A stretch of 64,000 nt of DNA, taken from the NCBI GenBank assembly GCA_948567375.1, contig OX419755.1, positions 36,089,001-36,153,000 on the forward strand, written 5' to 3'. A program made the translations under genes and the position numbers. The notes beneath the pieces were generated by a model. It saw only the letters and a list, made by a program, of their open reading frames with translations. It was not told the origin of the DNA and ran no database searches. This document shows positions 46,301 to 56,821 of this stretch, in pieces (the stretch's first letter is position 1; the number at the start of each line of letters is the position of its first letter). The stretch comes from Lunularia cruciata (Eukaryota; Streptophyta; Marchantiopsida; Lunulariales; Lunulariaceae).

Positions 46301-49150
46301 TGAAACGCTTCATGTTAAACAGCTGAAATTCTACATTGTGTTTTCCGTAGCTGTCGCACGCGCTCGGAGTACATAGTACATTTCCGCGGCTTGGTAGCGT
46401 GAAAGGCAGGGATAAGTATAATGCCAGAAGCCGACCGCAATGATGTCAGTATTCCAGGCAACTACGCTCTAATAGACAATGTCGCCTGACCCGCACGTAA
46501 ACTCTGTAGTCACCCTGGCCTGTTTCAAGTTCTGCTTCTCTCAAATGTAGTCTGGAAGTCATGATCTGGTCTCTTCCTGCATATTATAGAATGTAGTCGA
46601 GTATCCAAGCTATTGAACAATGGTAACTGGAACGGGGACACAAAATGAAAAGACCATCCAGCCAATTCTTATTTCTAATTTGAATCTAGAGTCATAGTCG
46701 CCACACTATGTTTTCGAAAGTCGCTTCAGTTCCCTCACTATTGTCTAAAGTGGTTGAGCAGCATGAGCGTTCCCCTCAAAGGCAGGGCTCAAATTATCCA
46801 GATTGCGTCTAGGTTCCAATTGGAGCCAACCAGAAACTTCACTACCGTAACGGTTCACCAGTCAAATGCGTGACTGTATCGTTCGAATTCTTCTATGAAT
46901 GTAAGTCTAGAGGTACAAATCAAATCATGATAATGTCGATGACCATAAATTTTGTCAGATTCTTTCACATCACAATTCAACCATGTGGGGTCATCATTGT
47001 CCTACAGTTCTAGGAGAGAGAATTGATCTTGGCTCAAGAACGTTGCAACTGGATTGAGTCATGATCAAGCGCAATTTCATCAAGTTTTCGATGAACAAAA
47101 CCTGTCAGAACTTGTCATTCTCTTCCTCCGTAAATTAATGAGCTCGTCCTGGAACCAATCGGCTAATCGATTCACAACACCCTGGGCAATATCGGGTACC
47201 AGAGATCGTACTGAGATGGCTTCTCAGTACGATCTGAAGCAGAAGGCATTGCATATGTTGACAGGACTGGAGTTTCGCCTTATTATTTATGTCATCGAGA
47301 GCGAGATCCATATCGATGAAACTGGTGTTAATTTGGGTATTTACTGCCAACCAGTAACGGTCATGCAGCTGCAGACAGTGTGCCTGGTACATCAAGCATC
47401 AATCCTAATATTTAACGTTGACGTTACAGATGACTGTCAAGGATCCACTTGCTACAGATGACCTCCAGTACATCGAAGAACGCTGGACCACTTTCAAATT
47501 GACAAGCTGCTGCATCCCCGGAGCAGCTCGATATTAAGTATAAGTTTCCCACACGTCACCAGTGACATCGACAGGCTTTTCTCCGCTTAACAAGGAAACC
47601 AAATCAAGAAAGTATAGTAATCCTCCATCCCTATCAACTGGAGTTTTTCAAGTTAGTAAGGAGGAAAGAACAATATATGAACTCCAGCACGCCGCTGTTA
47701 CACTGTTACAGGACCCTTAGCGGGCGAACTCCAAGATGCTTGGAGAGTCTTTGAGTTATTATTACAGGAAACCCGAGCTACCGTCAAACTTTAAGTGCTG
47801 AGCGAAGTACAAATCTCTAAAACTTCTAGTTCTTCGAGATGTACAGTAGATGCGATGCGATTTCGAGAGCACGCACTTATTCCTCGACCCAGAAACCGAC
47901 GAAGATCGGCGTGAGAGACTTATCTATATATTTAAGCAATTCGATGGTGAAACGGTTAGGAGATACAAGATAGCTCTACGTTATAACTTCAGAAAGAAAG
48001 TTGCATTAAAAAGGAATCGTTCGAATGAGGAATATGGGTAATTACATGTTCGTGTGATCGATAAAAATCATAGCTTCTACCAGTTGGTCAAACTGCTGCA
48101 CACTTGGCAAGAAGGTAGATGCATGCATGCATCTAACCTCTCACCAAATTAAACACAAGACAGACAGATGCTAATAAATGTGCACAAAATACATCCACTC
48201 CCGACACCCGTATTACCACCAAGAAGTGGCATTTCCTGACACATGTGCTAATCTAACACCCGTAAATAAACTAAATAACAGGTCCTATTAAGTGTATAAG
48301 AGAGTTGTCTAAGTAGATTCATTCAGTTCGTACAGTATGAAGACGGCGTTTGGAAGTAGAGCGGGGGTTAGAGTAGTGAGAGAAGTAAAAGACTTTCAGC
48401 AGTTTGGAGAGATCTTCTACCCCTACCGCGGTAGTTCGTTGAGTCTATCTTTTTCCCTTGCTCGTGGATGCTTGGCAATGAGAAACGAGATTAACGCTGA
48501 AGAAACTCAGGCAGCACCATCCATCCATGTTTCTGTCATGAAATTCAGGGCGTGATTGATCATCACCACACAATCACAGTGAGCAGAGGAGGACTTCAGC
48601 GGTGTTCATCGTTCTCCGTCTGCAATTGATTTCCATTCGAACAGGTGTTTCTCGTGGACACCGACAGCTATATGGCAAGCAGGCAGGCAGGCAGATTGAA
48701 GATGTCTTTGTGCCGCACAAAATGGTGAAAAGTCTGAAGTGGCTGACGAGACGAGAAGAAGCCCTGCAATGTTGAGGGAGTGGATTGCTAGTTTCCCTCT
48801 TTCTGAGTGGAAGACATCCTGGTAGGAAACATTGGCAGGATTCACACTCCTCCCGAGGTGCAAGATCCGGAGACAATCATGCCGGGCGTCGCCTTGGATC
48901 CTTCGGAATTCACGACAAGCCCTCGGTCGAAAAGTGGAAGTCCTACGGCTGAGTTCACAACCGCGGTGATTTCTCGATCCTTTGTATACAAAATCTGGAA
49001 AATAAAATGATCCACAACCAGTTCAAGGTCCAATCTGTAGACATTTGACATCCAATCTTTCTACAGCATACCCCGCTTCTACAGTAGATTACTGTAGTAA
49101 AATTAATATGCGCGGGATCACGAAACGTGCCGCTCTGAATATCGAAGGAT
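43354..49150. other. long stretch without a supported gene
   Basis: Nearly 6 kb with only scattered open frames of 60-135 codons on both strands. The longest (47054-47461, +, 135 codons) starts upstream of a strong hairpin and has no domain. Splice-joined small exons cannot be excluded. A GA-rich tract is near 44930-44950, and local motifs such as ATGCATGCATGCATC occur near 48118. Confidence 0.4.
47203..47235. repeat. perfect 13-bp hairpin
   Basis: AGATCGTACTGAG at 47203-47215 and its exact complement CTCAGTACGATCT at 47223-47235 enclose a 7-base loop. The stem is GC-balanced and stable. It might be a structured RNA element or a recombination relic. Confidence 0.85.
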
Positions 49151-49594
49151 TTAGTGCGGTAGGTCTGTGTTGCGGGTTCCACATATCATCCTCGGCAGCA
49201 AGAGAGGAATTGAAATATGCTGGTTGCGAATAGAGCTAGTCGCAAGTTCGCCATGCATATTAGCTCGGTAACACCTTGAAAATTCTTGAGTTGCAACGCA
49301 ACAGAATGATGCAATGCTGCCAACGATATCGACATTTTGCGCTGCAAATGTCGTCTCACATGTCTCATTTGTGAGAAACCACACCTGCTCAATCTGGACC
49401 TGACTCGCTGGAACCCTGTCCGAAGCCTTGGAGATGTTGCTGAAGTAAACCCCTGCAACAGAACTGCTCCAACAACGCTCGTAGTCATTCTCCCACATGA
49501 CCACGCCAAAGGAGATAGTTGTGAAGACTAACACCGCCTTTAACACCGCCGTGAACGAGAATACGCGCGCAGACCTAGAGTTCAAGTTAATCAC
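49151..49594 (-). CDS. possible exon of an unknown protein
   Basis: A 147-codon open frame on the minus strand with residues that do not look random: a hydrophobic segment VFSFTAVLKAVLVFTTISFG followed by VVMWENDYERCWSS, a mid-part with NETCETTFAAQNVD and a second hydrophobic patch IVGSIASFCCVATQEF. A donor-like site (TTTTCAAG then GTGTTA) lies at about 49280, and an acceptor-like TTTTCCAG lies near 49000 before another open stretch, but the phases do not join. Family unknown. It may be one exon of a small two-span membrane protein, or chance. Confidence 0.25.
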   Translation of the reverse strand: MINLNSRSARVFSFTAVLKAVLVFTTISFGVVMWENDYERCWSSSVAGVYFSNISKASDRVPASQVQIEQVWFLTNETCETTFAAQNVDIVGSIASFCCVATQEFSRCYRANMHGELATSSIRNQHISIPLLLPRMICGTRNTDLPH

Positions 49595-50388
49595 GGTCAG
49601 ATTGGCTCAACCATGTCACAGGAGGCGATCTCCACGTACGAATTTCTTAATTTGTACGAGAATCGCGGCCAATTTGACTAATATGTCAAATTCAGTTTTT
49701 CTGCTATCTGGCTTTTAGAGTTCTAACGATGTTGTCATCCTAGAGAGGCTAGCTGCATAGAGGGCAGGATTACCAACCGTCTGGGTCGAATATCGTTGTC
49801 CGTATCGTTAGGAGAACGTTTGTCAGTCCAGGAACACGTTGTATCCTTGTTCAAACACATTTTTGTTCTATGGATGCGGTTCTGCTGCTGTGGTTAATAG
49901 TGGTATTGGAGCTTAGCCCTATTTTAACTGGTAGGTTTTATCCTTGTTTGGTTGGCCTGATGGTTTCCCCATCCTTCTTGTTATCCTCTGTGTGTCGTTG
50001 TGTGCTGTGGTTAATCATTGAAACCGTAGTAAGCGAAATGCTCTTTATACTGACAGCTGCATTCGCGTAGAGACTGGCAATTACGTTGTCTCCATGATCG
50101 ATCATGATTCATGACCAAGATCTGGAGTAAGTTTGTTTCCGGTCAAGTCAGACCTTTCGCCTAGGCCATCTACCGAAGAAAATTATCCAACCTTGCAGAT
50201 GAAAACTGGAAGGTTAGCTTACGTAGATATAACAACTCACGACCATAAATTCGGAACGTAATCAGAAATGTTATATGTACTGCCAAGTAGGGAGTGGATT
50301 ATGAAAGATGCTGCGATAGGTTGCTAAAATTGATATGAGAGCGAGTCTGTACGATGTCACGATTAGCTCGTGAGTCGAGGACTGAGGC
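49595..50388. other. upstream region of the metal ATPase gene
   Basis: No supported gene apart from the dispersed repeat at 49885-49995. The 400 bp before 50389 are the likely promoter and leader of the ATPase gene. Confidence 0.35.
49885..49995 (-). repeat. dispersed repeat copy 4
   Basis: On the minus strand: GATAACAAGAAGGATGGGGA, AACCATCAGGCC, AAACAAGGATAAAACC, AAAATAGGGCTAAGCTCCAATA. This is the best match to the copy at 10546-10630 and shares the GCTAAGC-CCAATA end with the copy at 2125-2225. Confidence 0.6.
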
Positions 50389-53300
50389 ATGAACTTATCA
50401 AACCGGCTTTCTTTGCGGGTACAGCGGCGACATAGTGAAGGCGAACATTTGCTGGTGTTTGAAGGTAACGGATTTACATACCTTTCTGTGCCTCAATTCC
50501 TGTCATCTCCAACGAGAGAGGAAACAAAATTATGCTTTTTGGATCACCGCAGCGAGGCATGGGATCCACTGTCCGACATGTGCTGTTTGCAAGATACGGG
50601 CCACGTGCATGCCCATGTTCATCATGGGGAGATTACGGAAGACATCCTCCTCGAACAGGTAGCATCTGCAGACAATTCCATGACTTCTTCAACCTCTCTT
50701 TATCTTCAGATGATTACATGAATCTCACCCTCTTTCTGCTGATACTCTGCATGTCACTGTGTTCATTGATGATTCTACAATGGATCTCTGTTGCAACTCG
50801 GCTTGTACTTTGAAATTGCACGTTAGCAAGATCTTTGGTGTGGTTATTGTACAGTGTATGGAAGAGGCAGGGTGTGCGTTGCCCATGTCGTGGGATTTGG
50901 GAAGCATGCTGACTCCGTTATCTAGCGGTGACGAATCAGACCACGAACATCGAGAAGGATGTGGCCACAATAGAATAGCTCATGGCGATCACTACGATTG
51001 GCTCATTCCTCTCAAGGATGGGTCGTACGTCTTGAGCCATGCTCAAGAAACAGTTGAAGGTGTTCCTCAATTCATAGAACATGGCAGGCTTGTAAAAGTG
51101 GGAGAATCTCTAGGGCAGCTGAAAAGAAGGCCGAAGCAACTGGTCGACTTATTCACCTATGAAGGGCCCAAAAGAAAAGGTTATGAAACTCTTTCGTCTT
51201 CAGAGGTAAATACGGTAAATGAGAAAAATATGATTACAACCGTTAAGTCACCCTCTCATGGCTGCATGAGCTTAACTTCTGCAAGGGCACCAGTCGTACA
51301 GGAGGAAATGGTAAAACTGAGTATACCCAGCGGGTTTAAGGGCCCAGGAATGACCAAAACGACGTTCGATGTTATGGGCATATGCTGTCCATCGGAGGTT
51401 CCGCTTGTGAAGAAGATCTTGGAGCCTTTAGCTGGTGTTGAAGATGTTTCAGTAAACCCGACGTCCAAAACTGTGATCGTAGTCCATGATCCAACTATCG
51501 TTGCAGATGTTCAACTTGGTATGAATTCTGTCCCTCTAATTTCTCTTTATCAACCAGCCTTCTGAATTAAATTGTGCACTGATTACCTCCTCGGATTGTT
51601 GCTCTCAACAGTGAAGATCTTGAATGAAGCAAGGTTGGATGCTACCATTCACCAGCGTGGTGTAAGGAGGATGACTCAAAGATGGCCGAGTCCGTGGACC
51701 ATTGGCTCAGGCTTTCTGATTTCTGTGGCTTTTTTTCACTACATTTATCATCCATTGAAATGGGTTGCTCTGGGTTCCGTAGCTGTTGCAGCCCCACCTA
51801 TAGTCGTGCGCAGTTTGGTGGCTTTGCGCAGATTTGTATTGGACATCAACTGTCTAATGCTCATTGCAGGCAAGTGCTATCATATATGAACTTGTTGAAT
51901 CTAATTCTTGATATCACTGCATTCTGAAATCAAGAATAGGAATGTTCAAATATAAATCTGTATAATGTCCATGCAACAGCATCAAATGATGCTAATGACC
52001 TTAAGAAGACTGTTTGAAAGATGAAAGTCTGGACTCTGATTCTGAACTTGGTAATATTTGCCAGTGGGCGGTGCAATTGCTTTAGGTGATTATGTGGAAG
52101 CTGGATCTATCGCTTTCTTATTCACCCTCGCAGACTGGTTAGAATCCCGATCCAGTGATAAGGTAAGAGCTTTAGCTTCTATTAGTAAGTCGTGCATTGG
52201 CTACACGTGCTCTTAGAACTGCTTGGCATTAATGGACTTCTTTTGCTGCGACTTCAACGTTGGTACGCTGACTAAATCCCTTGAAAGTCTTCCTGAGCTT
52301 TCGATGGAAATTTTTTAATTGTTGCGGTTTGCTCTGTTGCAGGCTCGAGAGGCGATATCGACGATGGCCGATCTTGCACCCCAAAGCGCCGTCCTTATGG
52401 ATGGACAAAGAGTTGCTGTCGATGATGTAGGAATAGGCACATTACTTGCCGTGAAAGCAGGGGAGCTCATTCCTATCGATGGAGAGGTAGTTTCAGGAAA
52501 GAGTTCCATAGATGAAAGTAATGTAACTGGGGAATCTAAGCCTATAGAGAAAACCGAAGGCGATTTGGTATGGGCGGGCTCAATGAATCTTTCAGGTAAG
52601 TTATTTGATGATATCTCATCTACTTTTACCGCGGGATAATGGCATCTAATGTTACAAGCTTATATAACTTGCTAAGTCAGTCAAACGATGATGGTTGCAG
52701 GTTATATAACCGTGAAGACCACTGCACTGTCTGAGGATTCAGCAGTTGCCAGAATGGTGCGACTTGTCGAGGATGCTCAAAATCAACATTCCCGAACTGA
52801 GCAGCTTGTTGAGAGAATTGCAAAATATTACACTCCGAGTATGTTTCTCTGAATCCTTATCACATTTGGGGGCAGCAAATAATGCAGCGCCTTCCTGAAC
52901 AGCACTAAAGATAGGGAACTGTGGCAGTTTCTTTAAGTTTTGCATGGTTGAATAAGTCGTCAAATTGCCTAAAGTCTGCAAAGCCCCAAAGGTCTTGATC
53001 TCCATCACACCGTAAAAACGTGTAAAACAAATTAGCTTCTACCTGATTAATTTAGGACCGATATCTTGCCCTTGTGTTGTAGCAAGCGTAGCTCACGTCT
53101 TCCTCTTCTCTGCAGTTGTGGTGGCATCTGCGGTGCTTATAGCAGCCATTCCTTGGGCTGTAGGCGTTCATAACCCCAAGCACTGGGTGTACTTGGCCCT
53201 CGTACTGCTTGTGGTGGCATGTCCCTGTGCCTTGGTTATATCGACACCTGTGGCAACAACTTGTGGCATCGCTCAGGCTGCTCGAGCAGGACTACTCGTG

Positions 53301-55815
53301 AGAGGAGGAGGCTATTTGGAAGTTTTGGGAAAGGTGAAGGTGGTTGCTCTGGATAAAACCGGGACCTTGACTGAGGGTCACTTCCGAGTATTAGATATCC
53401 ATCCCGTGGACAGTAGCATCGACGTACCACGAATGTTGTACTTGTATGTCTCTTGGGCCCAAATCCATGCGGGGAGTAAACACTGGCATTAGGTTTTATG
53501 CTTGAACCTCCGCGTTGAGACTCGAAGAAACCATTCCAAGATCAAGCATAATGCTTTTTCTATAGGAAAGTAAAACGTTTGAATCAACCAGATTCCGCCT
53601 TTGTTCTCCGTCAAATGAAGTTTGTCAACTTATCCACCAAATCTTGCGGGAATGTTGGTTCCACAACTTGGTATGCACTTGGCTGAGCCTCTTGATTTGT
53701 CTGTTCCACAGGGTTTCGTGTGTTGAGAATAAATCCAGCCACCCGTTGGCTTCCGCTCTCGTTAATTATGCTCGCCTCTACGGGATCGAACCGGGGGAAG
53801 ATGTAACAGACTTCGAAATAATACCAGGGAAAGGAGTTTCTGCAGTGGTTGAGGGTCAAAAGGTGAAGATAGGAAATGCTCGTCTGTCTGCCCAATTTGA
53901 TGGCTTTCAAGGTAAAGTATTCCTGCCGATGAATCCTGCCCGTCATTAACTCTGTTCTACCCAGAATACTATCAGCGAAAGTCGCAGAAGGATTCAAGTC
54001 TATGTTTGACATGGAACCTAACGGTGAACCCCGCCCCAATCAGAATGGAACGTTAACTCTCTTGCCTGGCTGGCCTGTAGATATTCGTTCTAATGAGATG
54101 GTGGAATATTGGAGTAGTCAAGGCGCCACAGTGGGGTGGCTTGCTGTCGATGAAAGACCACTAGGTGTGTTTGGAGTAGCTGACTCGCTTCGGCCTGAAG
54201 CAGTCGAGACGGTGTCCAATCTGCGGGTACAGATTTTACTCCACTTCTGGCCTACCTGAAAGGATTCTCATTCATCAATGACCGAACTGAGTTAGAAACT
54301 CCTAATGACGAACTTCACCACGGCACCTTCAGTTTCTGTTCTGACATGCTCGGTTCGTGTTTCACAGAAGCTGGGTGTGCAGGTTGTAATGCTCACAGGT
54401 GATAGCAACGCCGCAGCTGCAACTGCCGCTGCCCATATTAAGGTATGTATCTACTTATGTTATGGTAATCGGTCTGCAGTTATCGTGCTTTACCACGTCG
54501 GACGCAATTTGCATGAATTGAGAATCTGCTGAGCACCCTATGATGTTGTCTGTAAAATAAACAGCTTGGTGAAGAAGATGTGCATTCTCAGCTCCTACCC
54601 GAGGACAAGGTGAACCTGATTAGGGAACTGAAATTACGAGGTGTGACTGCTATGGTGGGGGATGGTATAAATGATGCTCCAGCTTTGGCAGTGGCAGACA
54701 TTGGCCTGGCGATGGGAGTGGCAGGTTCAGCTGTTGCTATGGAGACAGCCGACGTAGCACTCATGACTAATGATCTTCAAAAGCTTATCGTGGCTATCAA
54801 ATTAGGAAGAAACTGCAGGAAGAAAATCTTACAAAACGTATCGCTATCTTTCTTTACAAAAATCACCATCATCATCATTGCCGCTGCGGGATATCCCAGC
54901 CTTTGGGCAGCAGTATTGGCGGATGTCGGTACGTGTTTAATCGTGATATTCAACAGCATGCGACTTCTCAACAAGAAAAAGGGTGTTGTTCTGCCTAAGT
55001 TCGAAGATAAGAGGAATCAAAGGCATTCCAATCACAGTCAGCAACATCATCACCACGAGCTGGGCAAGAAGGACGAAGATGACCTTTTAGGTCACCACCA
55101 TCATCATCTTGCCAAGAACGAAGATGCTCCTCATCATGGGCACCATCACGGTCTTAGTACCAAGAACAATGACGATCCTCAGCACCATCATCACCAGAAT
55201 GCTGACAACCACCACGATCATCACCAACACGAGGGCCAGCATCACCATCACAGATTTAAAGTTCCTAACTGGCTTCGTCGACAACATACTCGTGACGAGA
55301 AGGACAGGGGTTGTTCAAGCAAGAAATGTTGCACGGGAACCAGAAAGGACAAGCAAGAAGTGGGACTGAAGACCATGAACTGTGCAGAAACTGTTGTCGG
55401 AAACAAAGGTGTGGCCGGAAAGTGTTGCACAGTAGCAATGCCAGAAACAAAATGCTGCAGCAACCACAGAGTTGGCAAAAGGATTTCTTACGATAATCAA
55501 ACTGCTCCAGGGAAGTGTTGCCCAGGACCAGATCTCACAAGAAATTGTTGCACAGAAGCAAGCGCAGTGGATGAAGTGACAACCAGCAGGCACGAACAGC
55601 AACATTGCCAAGGACGGAGACAGGAATCACCCAGCTCACATGTTCCGTGCATTGACGAAAAAGTTCGTTTGCAGGGACACACCTGCTGCGAGTGGGAAAA
55701 ACTGGCGAGCCCGTCCAGAGTCATAAGAAAAAGTTCGAGTTGCTGTTCAACAGAGAGCGGCAGTTTAAACCCAGATAAGATGGCTGAAAACTGTCGTGAC
55801 GTACATTCGCATTAG
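50389..55815 (+). CDS. HMA: P1B-2 type heavy-metal ATPase (Zn/Cd exporter, HMA2/HMA4-like)
   Basis: Exons are 50389-50658 (tentative), 50855-51518, 51612-51869, 52065-52162, 52343-52595, 52701-52838, 53116-53443, 53712-53911, 53976-54226, 54368-54442 and 54565-55815. From 50855 they sum to 1172 codons. The order is: a His/Cys N-terminal domain (GCGHNRIAHGDHYDWLIPL), one HMA domain with GICCPSE, membrane spans, the actuator VTGES, the CPC metal site (VACPCALVIS), DKTGT with the phosphorylated Asp, SSHPLA of the N domain, MLTGDSN, GDGINDAPAL, and FFTKI and DVGTCL in the last spans. CPC with this Lys and Asp-Gly pair defines the Zn/Cd/Pb class, which pumps metal out of the cytosol. The tail has long His runs and seven Cys-Cys pairs, as in HMA2/HMA4. 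The intron after 51869 is GC-AG. The start is uncertain: either 50389, or the Met at 50858. Confidence 0.92.
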
Positions 55816-56821
55816 CCGCAAGGTAGTGCAGAAGCACCGGCGAAGCAACTGCTACTCTTTGTCCTACTCACACATGTGCATTAATCGATCACAGCACATG
55901 TTCATCGGGAGCCCTTACCCGGAGTCCTTTGAGGTAAACCGAGCATCTATCGTGCATACGATCTGTGTCCCCACTGTAGAACAGTTGAGGTATTTTTGCC
56001 ACATCTGATTAGATAAGAACACGAATTTGCTGAAGTTGACAGTAAGATTGTATTTCCAGTGCTTCACCAATCACATAAGAACCAGCTGGGTGCCACCCTT
56101 AGGTGAACAGAAAAGATCACGTTTACAGGTCTTTCTCCGGCAAAAGCCGCTAGAGTCTAGTTGCCTTTTTGTGAGAGAGAAACAGTGTGGGTGCGTAAGA
56201 TACCTGATTTCCTGTTAGATAAGCGCCATTTCCCTTATTGTCCAGAGCAATGAGGAACGAAACTACATCTATATTGCTGAAGTCCTCGAATCTATAAACA
56301 AGGGAGAATGTTTGAGATACTGTGGAGTACTTTGTACAAGGGGTATAGACGCTGTCCTCTTCATCAAAGCTTCAGGTGTGGAACTTGTGATAGACACTTT
56401 TAGAACTGGTTGTATTTAACGCTTGAACCCTGTGTGAACCGAAAAGATCAAGCCATGGCATGGGAGGAGCTGAAGGGAGAAGGGATCGTTCCGTCTTCTA
56501 CTTCAATGTAGTGCGGTAAACACGCAGTGCGATGAAATATCTGAAGACCATGATCAGGTGCATGATCAGGTTTGACCATGATTACGACGGTGCATGCATA
56601 TCGAAAGTCAAATTCAGATGGAAACTCTTGGTAAATATTCCTCTCGTGAGAAAGGTATACCCGACTTAACTAAGAAAATAACCATTGCATAGCATCTACA
56701 CATGAGCAGTGGGCCGCTATACAAAAGTACTCCTACAAGTTCTATCGCTCACTAGAGAACTCGGGTGTGGCAGCTCTACACATAGGCCATGGCCTTGGCC
56801 ATCTATACAAAGCCATCTCTT
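55816..56821. other. tail-to-tail spacer
   Basis: The 1 kb between the stops of the ATPase (+) and the EDM2-like gene (-). It should hold both 3' UTRs. No further EDM2 exons were recognised on the minus strand here. Confidence 0.45.

Noticed and set aside
47054-47461. 135-codon + strand open frame
   Set aside because: No domain, unremarkable residue pattern, and it contains the perfect hairpin. Length is within chance for this GC content.
48118-48135. ATGCATGC-type alternating tract as a CRISPR or palindromic regulatory array
   Set aside because: Single short palindrome, no repeated spacing, and CRISPR is not expected in a plant nucleus.
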